Source: Sulfurospirillum arsenophilum NBRC 109478 (lineage in GTDB: Bacteria > Campylobacterota > Campylobacteria > Campylobacterales > Sulfurospirillaceae). From it: a stretch of DNA of 64,000 nucleotides. The notes under the pieces are model-generated. The model searched no databases. It was given only the letters and a program-made list of their open reading frames with translations, and was not told where the DNA came from. Location: the NCBI RefSeq assembly GCF_000813345.1, contig NZ_BBQF01000005.1, positions 62,001 to 126,000 of the forward strand, written 5' to 3'. This document shows, piece after piece, positions 56,196 to 64,000 of this stretch; the stretch's first letter is position 1; each line of letters starts with the position of its first letter. A program made the position numbers and the translations under genes.

Positions 56196-57324
56196 TTTTC
56201 ACAATCTCCCTAATTGCCTCTAAATAAAGAGCGTTAATTGTCTCTTGAGAAAATACCGTTTCAACCTTTGTATATCCATTTTCACCCATTTTTTTAATTG
56301 TTTCAGAAGGGAGAGAGAGTATTTTGACAAACCCTTCACAAAGTGATTCTGCTGAAGCTACTTTCACCAAAAAACCATTTTCGCCATCATCAACAACATC
56401 CCTACATCCTGCAGTATCTGTTGTTATAATAGCTTTTTTTGCACTAGCAGCTTCAAGTAAAACCCTAGAAAGGCCTTCTCGATAACTCGGCAAAACCACA
56501 ACATCGATGCACTTTAAAAAGTCTTGAATAACATCGGTAACACCTAAATAATGCACCAAACCTTCTTTTCCCCACACTTCAATACTCTCTTTGGAAATAC
56601 CACTAGGATTTCCTTCATCTAATGCTCCCGCCAAATAAAACACCACATCTGTTTCAAAAGAATAATTTTTTCGCAATAAGCGTATTGCATCAATATATTC
56701 TAAGATTCCTTTATCTTTAATCAATCTTGCAATAAGGCAAAAAGAGACATTTGTGCTATCAGTTTTTGCACAGTCTGCAAAGTTTTCAACATTAACACCA
56801 GACCCAGGAATATAGCGAGCTTGAGTAGGTGTTACCATACCCGTATTAATAAACAAACTCTTGTCTTCACTATTTTGAAAAAAAACAATTTTTGCAGATG
56901 TTAACCCAATTTTATAGAGTGATTGAACTAACAATCTTAACCATGATTTTCCCAAAAAACCAGACCCAAGTCCATTAATAGTACTAATCACAGGGATACT
57001 CATCATGCGAGCGACAAAATTTCCAAAGATATTGGGTTTAATAGAATAACTCAAAATAATATCAGGCTTAATACGTTTATAGACGCTAAAAAGAGCATAC
57101 ATATAACAAATTTCAGCTAAAGGATTAAGGCTTTTTCTGCCTATTGGTATTTTGTAAAATTCAATACTATAGTGGTTTAATTTTTCCAAAGAGAGATCTG
57201 AAAAATTATCGGTATCAGAGACACACACAACTTTGTATCCAGATTTTTGTAAAAAACGTATCAACTCCAATCTAAAATTAACAATTGCCCAAAGCACATT
57301 GGCATGAATAACAATACATTTCAT
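56188..57324 (-). CDS. family 4 glycosyltransferase (PglA-like)
   Basis: 378 residues of GT-B fold. Starts MKCIVIHANVLWAIVNFRLELIRFL, as PglA and related N-glycan GalNAc transferases do. SYSIKPNIFGNF and VSTINGLGSGFLG lie in the first domain; GSGVNVENF, VSFCLIARLIKDKGILEYI and LPSYREGLSRVLLEAASAKKAI in the second. It adds a sugar to the lipid-linked glycan. The start at 57324 overlaps the amidotransferase stop by ATGA; an earlier in-frame start would lie inside that gene. Confidence 0.85.
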   Translation of the reverse strand: MKCIVIHANVLWAIVNFRLELIRFLQKSGYKVVCVSDTDNFSDLSLEKLNHYSIEFYKIPIGRKSLNPLAEICYMYALFSVYKRIKPDIILSYSIKPNIFGNFVARMMSIPVISTINGLGSGFLGKSWLRLLVQSLYKIGLTSAKIVFFQNSEDKSLFINTGMVTPTQARYIPGSGVNVENFADCAKTDSTNVSFCLIARLIKDKGILEYIDAIRLLRKNYSFETDVVFYLAGALDEGNPSGISKESIEVWGKEGLVHYLGVTDVIQDFLKCIDVVVLPSYREGLSRVLLEAASAKKAIITTDTAGCRDVVDDGENGFLVKVASAESLCEGFVKILSLPSETIKKMGENGYTKVETVFSQETINALYLEAIREIVKNA

Positions 57325-59129
57325 ACGTTCTTTCTCCAAACCTCTAAACAATACATGCTCCACAACATTTTTGCACGTTTTTCTGCTGAAACATTAATTT
57401 TATTGGCAAGTAATGCATCAATAAATTTTTTGTCAATAAAAGAACTTGAATAACTCTGCGTGCCAAGAGCATCAAAAATATTTTCTTTCAAATCATTTTC
57501 AACCCACTTTTTCAAAGGTACTTCAAAACCTCTTTTGGGTTGATTGATCAGTTCGCTGGGAAGATATTTTTTAGCTAACGTACGTAAAAGATGCTTGGTT
57601 TCTTTACCATTAATTTTACATGTAACGTCAAGAGAAGGAGCAAGTTCCAGCATGTATTTACTTAAAAAAGGACTTCGCCCCTCTAAAGAATGCGCCATCG
57701 TTGCAATGTCCATTTTAACAAGCAGATCACTGAAAAGTAAAAGTTCAAAATCAAGACATAACATTTTTGACAAATCATCGGTATTTTGAGACCATATTGA
57801 TCGTACAAAATTATCCATTTCTTGAAACTTTGCGTTATTCTCAAACGTATAAACATCTTCAAAAATATCATTTGTCGCAGAGCAATAAAAATCCAAACCT
57901 GTTTTTTTAGACATTGACAAAAGTCTATAAGCATAATTATAAAGTGATTTTTTATCGTGAGGTTTTGGCAAAACATCTGTTAAGCATGCAAAATACCGTG
58001 CATAATTTAGCCAACCATTGGCAAGAGGAACATAGCGTCTGTATCCGCCAAACAACTCATCCGCACCATCCCCATTTAGAATGACGGTAAGATGCTTTTT
58101 TGCTTCTTGAGAAACATAGTAACTAGGTATGGCAGAAGAGTCAAAAAAAGGCTCACCATAGCCTCGCAAAATAGTTTCAATATCATTTTTTAAATTCATT
58201 GAAATATCAATTTGCGTATGTTGTGTGCCATACTTTTGTGCTGTCAATAAGGCTAAGGACGACTCATCAAATGCACCATTGAACTTGACGGTAAATGTCT
58301 TTAAATCCGAGCGATATTCACTTGCACACGCGACAATTAATGAGCTATCGATTCCACCACTTAAAAAAGCACCTACTTCTAAATCAGAAGATAGAAGTCT
58401 CTCTTTAACACTCTTTTTGAGAGCCTCTTCTGTACGTAAAAGTCCCTCGTGCAAACTTATTTTCTCATTTTTAAGATAAAGATCAAGCATATTAAAATAG
58501 CTCTTTTTCTTAAGTGCAAGCGTTTGCAAATCTATTTCCAGAAATGTTCCATTTTCAATTTCATAGACATTTTTATAGGGAGTATTCTGTTTGTAAAAAA
58601 ATCCACTACGCAAATAAAAGTAAATATTTTGCTCATCTATTTGTAGGTTTGGAATAACACTTTTAATAGCATTGAGCTCACTTGCAAAAAAAATCGTCTC
58701 TTTTTCTTGGTAAATATAAAGCGGTTTTTTTCCAGCTCTGTCTCTTGCTAAAAAAAGTTTATTGGATTCTTTATCTAAAATAGCAAATGCAAACATTCCA
58801 TCAAGTAAATCAAACATTTTTTCTTTGTATTTGATGTACATGTAAAGCAGTGTTTCGGTATCAGAAGAGGTCATAAAATCGAATTCGCACAAATGCTCTT
58901 GGCGTAATTCCTGATGATTATAAATCTCACCATTAAACGCGATAACATAGGAATCAATACTCAAAGGTTGTTGACCATGTGCCACATCTTGTATGGATAA
59001 ACGCGTATGAAAAAGCGTTACATTTTGATAAGAAATTTTTGATTGCTCATTTGGTCCTCGATGAAACAGAGAAGAAAAGACTTTTTCTTCAGAAAAACTC
59101 CCATTTATAGCGCCTGCAATTCCACACAT
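57321..59129 (-). CDS. asnB: asparagine synthetase (glutamine-hydrolysing)-type amidotransferase
   Basis: 602 residues. Processed N-terminus MCGIAGAI with Cys2 as nucleophile; a TTG two codons earlier would bury that Cys and is rejected. Class II glutaminase domain (to about 190) and a synthetase domain with PP-loop SGGIDSS. In glycan loci such proteins often amidate a uronic acid or another sugar acid rather than aspartate (WbpS-like); this is inference. It follows pglB by six bases. A near copy of the palindrome (57616) codes VTCK. Confidence 0.88.
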   Translation of the reverse strand: MCGIAGAINGSFSEEKVFSSLFHRGPNEQSKISYQNVTLFHTRLSIQDVAHGQQPLSIDSYVIAFNGEIYNHQELRQEHLCEFDFMTSSDTETLLYMYIKYKEKMFDLLDGMFAFAILDKESNKLFLARDRAGKKPLYIYQEKETIFFASELNAIKSVIPNLQIDEQNIYFYLRSGFFYKQNTPYKNVYEIENGTFLEIDLQTLALKKKSYFNMLDLYLKNEKISLHEGLLRTEEALKKSVKERLLSSDLEVGAFLSGGIDSSLIVACASEYRSDLKTFTVKFNGAFDESSLALLTAQKYGTQHTQIDISMNLKNDIETILRGYGEPFFDSSAIPSYYVSQEAKKHLTVILNGDGADELFGGYRRYVPLANGWLNYARYFACLTDVLPKPHDKKSLYNYAYRLLSMSKKTGLDFYCSATNDIFEDVYTFENNAKFQEMDNFVRSIWSQNTDDLSKMLCLDFELLLFSDLLVKMDIATMAHSLEGRSPFLSKYMLELAPSLDVTCKINGKETKHLLRTLAKKYLPSELINQPKRGFEVPLKKWVENDLKENIFDALGTQSYSSSFIDKKFIDALLANKINVSAEKRAKMLWSMYCLEVWRKNV

Positions 59130-59135
59130 TTCCAA

Positions 59136-61274
59136 TTACCTTTTTAGTTTATACACTTTTGCAAGAGGTGTTAAAATTGTAGCTTCAAACAACTCTGGAT
59201 CATAATTCTCAAGTACATACAATTGAATAAAAAGAGAGTTAAACATATCATCATCCAAGACTAAAAAGCGATTGTAATCTTTCATATAAATCACAAAAAA
59301 AGCCCCTTCTGAATTTACATGTAAACTATTTTTAGCCAATTTTGCATCTGCGTCATACACAGTTGTTATAAATGTATGAACGGGCAATGTTTGATTTCCA
59401 ATGAGAAGCTGCTTCCCATTTTTATAAAAGAAGACCCCATTGCCTAAATCAATTTTATCCCCCAAATCTTTAGATGGTGTCCCCACATAAAAAAATGATT
59501 GTTTTTGCTGTTGACCCGTTTTTAAATCGATAGTACTAAAAAGTGCTACCGTAGGTAGAATTTGTAACATTCTATCGGGTAAGTAAAGATAAATATCACG
59601 CGTTTTTTCTGGTAATATCAGCTCTTTATCGCCTAAGCTTTGCAAAAACAGTGTAACATTGGTTTCTTTATAATCGTGTATCATCGCATCAAGTCCACCA
59701 CTTTTAGGTCTTTCGGTATATTCCACAGCCAGCCTTGCCATATTTGCGCCAGATATTTGATCACTTATAAGTGAAAAACTAACTGGGAAATTAACACTAC
59801 CTGAATGCTTTCCCCCATCAATTAATGTTTTCACATCACTATAATAGCGAATGGGATAGCCATAATCCCACCATGCAACAACATAATCTTCCCTTTGTGC
59901 TATGGTACTCAATGCGTCAAGTACTTGAACTTCATTTTTAACAAAAACGGTTGGAACACTGTATCTTACAATATGTTGTAAATTTGGGAATAACATTACC
60001 ATAGTACCTATGCCTATCAAAACACCATAGGCGACTCGTTGAGCTTTTTCTGTAAAAATATTTTGTATAAGTTGAGCACTTAAGATAATTAAAAAAGCGA
60101 TACCTATTGCCATGAATGGTACTGCAAAAACTGTAAATCTAAGCCCTCCTCTAAGAGCGAAAAATCCTAAAACTACCATTGGCAAAGAGAGCATCGCAAG
60201 TTTATATCTATAAACAAACATGCTATATCCAAGAACAGACAAAAGAAATCCTATGGTACTCCCACTAAGGCGATGTGCAAACGTTTCAAACGGGATATCT
60301 CCAGCTTCTCTTACTGTATTTAAGACTTCAAAATAATTAAAAGTATACCCTGCGGCTATATCATTTATCTCAGTTCTTGTGAAATATTCACTATGAAGAA
60401 CGCCCATCAACCAACCATACCCACCCCACACAAGATAAAACGAAGCACCTATGAATAAAATTGCTAATAAATTTTTCATATTCAGCTTCTCTTGTGCATA
60501 TACAAACAGAATATTTACTATTCCAATAAGAACAAGTTTTACTGAAACATCCAGAGCCATTAACGAAATAATAAAAATTGATATAAATTGGTAAAAATGT
60601 TTGTTTTTTCGTTCGAATAAAACCATATAAAATAGAGTCATTACAAACACTCCATTGCCTACATGTAAAACAGCGGGATGCCACAACATACCAAGCGCAA
60701 CCAAGGAAGGTGCCAAAAAGAGAACTTTCGTACGTTGTGTTTGCAAAGCATAAATACTCGCACACACAACTAAAAGTGGTAAAACCACTACAAGCATGTC
60801 TGTATCGTAATAACCTGTCATTGTTCGATTGTAATAACTTACCGCAATACTACCAATCAATGCTGCAACAAACCCTACACCATCTTGCTTAAAAAGCCGT
60901 CCAAACCATAGGATTGGAAAAACGACTAAAGAACCGATAAATGTAGGCATAAAAAGGATTAACGTCTCAAAGCTTACAGGTACAATGTGTGCTAAAAATG
61001 CTGTCAACAAAGACAAAGGACTCGCCACGGGAGAAAGGTCATTGACTTCATGACCACCATGTAAAATATCTCTTGCACCTTCGGCAAAATAATATCCATC
61101 GTTGGTGTTAATCATCAATTGATCATTCCACATGAATTGGTCAAAGCCATTGAATTGGGAAACCCAAATCAAGCGAACCCCAATACTAAAGATATATGCC
61201 AAACCCACCAACACTAAAAATACAGAAACTGGCATTGACTGAGAATGGCTTGTCAGTATAGGGCGAATCTTCAT
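59136..61274 (-). CDS. pglB: PglB oligosaccharyltransferase (STT3 family)
   Basis: 712 residues with about 13 N-terminal spans and a C-terminal periplasmic domain. The catalytic Asp lies at NTNDGYYF (Asp59), YYDTD at 155-159 and WWDYG at 468-472. These match C. jejuni PglB motifs. It moves the lipid-linked glycan to Asn in D/E-X-N-X-S/T sequons in the periplasm. It is the defining gene of an N-glycosylation locus. An exact palindrome at 59314 encodes LHVN in the C-terminal domain, and a near copy (60658) encodes LHVG. Confidence 0.95.
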   Translation of the reverse strand: MKIRPILTSHSQSMPVSVFLVLVGLAYIFSIGVRLIWVSQFNGFDQFMWNDQLMINTNDGYYFAEGARDILHGGHEVNDLSPVASPLSLLTAFLAHIVPVSFETLILFMPTFIGSLVVFPILWFGRLFKQDGVGFVAALIGSIAVSYYNRTMTGYYDTDMLVVVLPLLVVCASIYALQTQRTKVLFLAPSLVALGMLWHPAVLHVGNGVFVMTLFYMVLFERKNKHFYQFISIFIISLMALDVSVKLVLIGIVNILFVYAQEKLNMKNLLAILFIGASFYLVWGGYGWLMGVLHSEYFTRTEINDIAAGYTFNYFEVLNTVREAGDIPFETFAHRLSGSTIGFLLSVLGYSMFVYRYKLAMLSLPMVVLGFFALRGGLRFTVFAVPFMAIGIAFLIILSAQLIQNIFTEKAQRVAYGVLIGIGTMVMLFPNLQHIVRYSVPTVFVKNEVQVLDALSTIAQREDYVVAWWDYGYPIRYYSDVKTLIDGGKHSGSVNFPVSFSLISDQISGANMARLAVEYTERPKSGGLDAMIHDYKETNVTLFLQSLGDKELILPEKTRDIYLYLPDRMLQILPTVALFSTIDLKTGQQQKQSFFYVGTPSKDLGDKIDLGNGVFFYKNGKQLLIGNQTLPVHTFITTVYDADAKLAKNSLHVNSEGAFFVIYMKDYNRFLVLDDDMFNSLFIQLYVLENYDPELFEATILTPLAKVYKLKR

Positions 61275-62062
61275 CTAAAATATTTCCTTTGTTGAATATA
61301 ATTTTTAATCACCCTTAGTCCGTATTTTCCAAGAGAAAAACCAATAAAAAAAAGATACTGGGCATACGTTATTAAGCCATTTTGAAAACAAAAAGAATAA
61401 TTTGCCAACTCACCTTTTTCCATCTCCCACATTTTAGAAGAGAGCCCGCTTTCGCCATACGCTCTTTTATGTAGTCGTGTTAAACTCGGCTTTAACATAA
61501 AGTATAAAGGCTCTTTTTTTGAAATTTTAAGCCAAAGATAGTAATCTTCAGAATACCTCTGCCCATCTAAGAATCCCCCGACTTCATTAAAAAGCTTTTT
61601 TTCTACAACGGTGCAAGGGGTTGATGTTCTGTTCGAAAATAAAAAATCTTTAAAATCATACTGTTTTACCAATAGATCTTTTGCTTGTGAAAAAGGATCA
61701 AAGGTATAACTCGTTGAGAGAAATTTTACTTGATACTGCTGGATGAATGCGTATTGTATTTCCAATTTATCCTCTCGCCATTCATCATCAGCATCTAAAA
61801 AAGCTAAAAAATCTCCATGAGCATATTGCGCAGCTATATTTCTAGCCGTTCCTGCACCTCTGTTTTGCTGATATATATAGTGGTATGAAAGATGATTTTT
61901 ATCTTGAAAAAACTCTTTGATTACTTTACATGTACCATCTTCACTACCATCGTCAACCAAAACGATCTCAAAATCATGAAACGTTTGTGTAGCTACAGAT
62001 AAAAGTGCTCTTACAATAGTTTTTTCACAATTGTAACAGGGAATAATGACTGAAAATATCAT
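61271..62062 (-). CDS. family 2 glycosyltransferase
   Basis: 263 residues of GT-A fold. SVIIPCYNCEKTIVRALLSVATQTF at the N-terminus, LVDDGSEDGT, ENRGAGTARN-type QNRGAGTARNIAAQYAHGDFLAFLDADDEW. It adds a sugar to the glycan; donor unknown. It overlaps pglB by four bases. A near palindrome copy (61924) codes GTCK. Confidence 0.88.
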   Translation of the reverse strand: MIFSVIIPCYNCEKTIVRALLSVATQTFHDFEIVLVDDGSEDGTCKVIKEFFQDKNHLSYHYIYQQNRGAGTARNIAAQYAHGDFLAFLDADDEWREDKLEIQYAFIQQYQVKFLSTSYTFDPFSQAKDLLVKQYDFKDFLFSNRTSTPCTVVEKKLFNEVGGFLDGQRYSEDYYLWLKISKKEPLYFMLKPSLTRLHKRAYGESGLSSKMWEMEKGELANYSFCFQNGLITYAQYLFFIGFSLGKYGLRVIKNYIQQRKYFR

Positions 62063-62131
62063 AATGCGTATTCAAGTCTTGGCATCAATTGATATTGGAC
62101 AAAGATACTTACGCTACACACAAATTTATCT

Positions 62132-63046
62132 CTACTTTGCAAAGTTATCTCTCATTTTAAAATACAATGCCATTATAAACATACTTAATATTTGAACGAT
62201 ATGATAAATAAAAGCAAAAGAGAAAGCATCTTCTTCATTGATACCAAAATATTTCATCACAAAAACAATCGTTGCCTCATAAACTCCAATACCTGCGGGT
62301 GAAGATGGTAGAGCAAGACCAAAAGCGGAGATAACAAATACGACAAAAACTTTTGAAAAAGGTAACTCAAAATTTGAAAAACTGTTAATGAATCCGTACA
62401 TAAAAAGAACATATAGCATATATAAAAATGCTGTTACAAAAAATGCTTTAGCAAGTTTTATTTTTGAAATTCTTAAAATATTTAAAAAGATTTTAATTGC
62501 AAAACTTTTTATGGAAAGAATAGGAAGCTTTTTGAGTAAAAAAAGTGTTATTTTTTGATATTTAATTGCAAGATAGAAAACGATTGATCCAAATGCAAAA
62601 ATGAACATTGCAGGAATTAATACCTCAACAAATTTTGCTTCATTACCAAAAGAAAATAGTAAAAATGTAAAAATAATCAAAAGTAATAAATCTAAAAATC
62701 TTTCCATAATAAGCGAACTATAAGAACTAGCAAGCTTAATATCAAAATAACGTTTTAAATAATATGGCTTATACAGATCCCCTGCTCTAGCAGGAGCAAT
62801 CTGATTAATAACCATTGAAAGAAGATTAACTTTATACGAATCATAAAAACTGATTCTATTATCTGAAAGAATCTGCCAACGAAACGCTACCAACAAAAAA
62901 TTGCATGCTGTTATCAAAAAAACATAAACAATTGTCATTAAATGATATGTTTTAAGACTATTAAGTAATAGATTGATGTTAATATTAAAATAAAGGTAGG
63001 CCAATGCTAAAATAACAATCGATAAACTAATTACCTTACTTAGCAA
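62132..63046 (-). CDS. UPF0104/LPG-synthase-like (YbhN-type) membrane protein
   Basis: 304 residues with about eight spans. The family signatures are SMVINQIAPARAGDLYKPYYLKRYFDIKLASSYSSLIMERFLDLL and ALPSSPAGIGVYEATIVFVMKYFGI. The bacterial members are linked to lipid modification or flippase-like roles; here one may assist handling of lipid-linked glycan (inference). It is AT-rich and carries no palindrome. Confidence 0.85.
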   Translation of the reverse strand: MLSKVISLSIVILALAYLYFNININLLLNSLKTYHLMTIVYVFLITACNFLLVAFRWQILSDNRISFYDSYKVNLLSMVINQIAPARAGDLYKPYYLKRYFDIKLASSYSSLIMERFLDLLLLIIFTFLLFSFGNEAKFVEVLIPAMFIFAFGSIVFYLAIKYQKITLFLLKKLPILSIKSFAIKIFLNILRISKIKLAKAFFVTAFLYMLYVLFMYGFINSFSNFELPFSKVFVVFVISAFGLALPSSPAGIGVYEATIVFVMKYFGINEEDAFSFAFIYHIVQILSMFIMALYFKMRDNFAK

Positions 63047-63103
63047 AGTTGATCTTCTCTTTGCTGAAATACACTATATAAAAATTGATTTGCATAACCC
63101 TAC

Positions 63104-63865
63104 TTAATGAGGAATTTTTTCCTTCAAAGCCAAATAATCATAATATCCTAATATTTTACGTTCAAGGTGCTTGATATCGTCGCTGGCTATGATTTCTATT
63201 CTTTTTAAGCGTTTGAAATCAATATTTGCCTTCGTATTAAGACCAATATGGCTAGAAGAGACAATATTGTACCCAATTTTACTTGTCAAAAAGATAGTAT
63301 CTGCGTTGTATGAGCCATGTGGATAGCTCACATGTAAAACTTTTGCTCCAATAATATCTTCTAACATTTTCTTACTTTCGGTTAATTCCATCTCTTGTTC
63401 TGCATAATTTAATAAGCCTAAATGTTTATGTGTCATCCCATGTGTGCCCAAGGTACAAAGTGAAGAATTGGCAAAAAGTTTTATATCTTCTTGACTCAAA
63501 TAATCTTTTTGACCAATAGTTCCAGTTGTAATATAAAGTGTAAAAGGAATGCAATATTTTTCACAAATTTCTAAAGCATAGAGATTATCTTTATAGCCAT
63601 CATCAAATGTAATAGAGAGCGTTTGGGCATCGAGTTTATCTTTATAGTCTTCATTTAAAGCAATAATCTCATATTGTTCTTTTAAAAAAAGCATATGTTC
63701 CACAAAACGCTCTTTTGTAATTGAAATGCCATAGCTATCATGTGGTAATTTTGATCCTATGGAATGATAAATCAAAATACGATTACCGATTTGAGAAGTG
63801 TGTTTATGATAAATATTAAAATACACGTAAGCAAGTTGGTCTTTAAGCATTTTTTTGAAATTCAT
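63104..63865 (-). CDS. polysaccharide deacetylase (NodB/CE4 family)
   Basis: 253 residues. Signature ITFDDGYKDN with Asp-Asp, TLGTHGMTHKHL with the two metal His, and LHVSYPHGSY. These are the CE4 catalytic motifs. It removes N-acetyl groups from a polymer or sugar precursor. No signal peptide is obvious, so it may act inside or be peripheral. It overlaps the next gene by ATGA. A near palindrome copy (63328) falls in LHVS. Confidence 0.88.
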   Translation of the reverse strand: MNFKKMLKDQLAYVYFNIYHKHTSQIGNRILIYHSIGSKLPHDSYGISITKERFVEHMLFLKEQYEIIALNEDYKDKLDAQTLSITFDDGYKDNLYALEICEKYCIPFTLYITTGTIGQKDYLSQEDIKLFANSSLCTLGTHGMTHKHLGLLNYAEQEMELTESKKMLEDIIGAKVLHVSYPHGSYNADTIFLTSKIGYNIVSSSHIGLNTKANIDFKRLKRIEIIASDDIKHLERKILGYYDYLALKEKIPH

Positions 63866-64000
63866 AGATAAAACCTATTGATCAAACAGCTTAACATTGT
63901 GGAGTTACTAATCTCCCATTCTCCTAGCTTCTCGACAATATCACCCCGAAGACCATTTTTGAAAGAAAAAACATTTGGATTCAATAAGGGATCAATGCCT
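63862..64000 (-). CDS. unidentified protein, C-terminal 45 residues only
   Basis: An open frame enters from the right edge and ends TGA, overlapping the ATG of the deacetylase. The visible tail (GIDPLLNPNVFSFKNG, then about 29 more residues) has no motif I recognise. By context it is probably another enzyme of the glycan locus. Confidence 0.6.
   Translation of the reverse strand, partial: GIDPLLNPNVFSFKNGLRGDIVEKLGEWEISNSTMLSCLINRFYL

Noticed and set aside
57321-59135. Two-codon longer start of the amidotransferase (TTG)
   Set aside because: The class II glutaminase needs Cys right after the initiator Met; only the ATG at 59129 gives MCG.

Overview
The window looks like a stretch of a Campylobacterota (epsilonproteobacterial) chromosome, most probably Sulfurospirillum or a close relative. 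This is inferred from moderate-to-low GC, dense operons with ATGA overlaps, and gene neighbourhoods I recall from Campylobacter jejuni and Helicobacter pylori: mrp / ispDF / HP1021-like regulator / ATP-sulfurylase-like / pgpA; kdsA-ribH-nusB-pyrF; der-aroK-trpS-serS-pflB; pssA / PSD-like / ftsH / prmA / cheY; then a protein-glycosylation locus. No phage, insertion sequence, CRISPR array or rRNA was seen. One tRNA (Ser-GCU) is present.

Layout. 1-4.1 kb: end of mrp, then ispDF, an atypical response regulator, an ATP-sulfurylase-like protein and pgpA. 4.2-6.2 kb: yceI, yigZ and modD. 6.2-11.1 kb: a molybdate/tungstate locus (modE, modA, a TOBE protein, a frameshifted modB, modC, a second modA/modB pair, modD). 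11.3-13 kb: a DD-peptidase and proC. 13-17.5 kb: a MacAB-TolC-type efflux operon. 17.6-27.3 kb: small accessory units (DUF155 protein, MscS channel, cupin, cytochrome c, SRPBCC protein, P-type ATPase, Sel1/Hcp protein, AraC regulator with LysE exporter, lipocalin, hemerythrin). 27.4-38 kb: an RND/MMPL transporter, tRNA-Ser, a 47-codon small gene, AsmA, pyrF-nusB-ribH, an acetate-transporter-type protein, ovothiol synthase ovoA, kdsA and an EamA transporter. 38.2-44.8 kb: der-aroK-trpS-serS-pflB. 44.8-51.1 kb: leuA with a leucine-rich leader peptide, pssA, PSD-like, ftsH, prmA, cheY. 51.2-53.4 kb: hisA, hisH and a PDC-sensor membrane protein. 53.5-64 kb: an N-glycosylation locus with PglF-type dehydratase, WecA/WbpL-type phosphoglycosyltransferase, GT4, asparagine-synthetase-type amidotransferase, PglB oligosaccharyltransferase, GT2, a UPF0104 membrane protein and a polysaccharide deacetylase.

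The strongest unexplained signal is a dispersed perfect palindrome, TTTACATGTAAA. I count 22 exact copies by eye, plus 6 more that keep the 10-bp core TTACATGTAA. Most lie inside genes, nearly always in the frame that encodes Leu-His-Val-Lys/Asn. Two copies form a long inverted repeat between the convergent genes pflB and leuA. This resembles genome-wide recognition sequences such as DNA-uptake or chromosome-organisation motifs; its role here is unknown. Other items worth a second look are the (TG)5 frameshift in modB, the leuA leader peptide, a PSD-family protein without the pyruvoyl serine, and an ATP-sulfurylase homologue with an altered active site.
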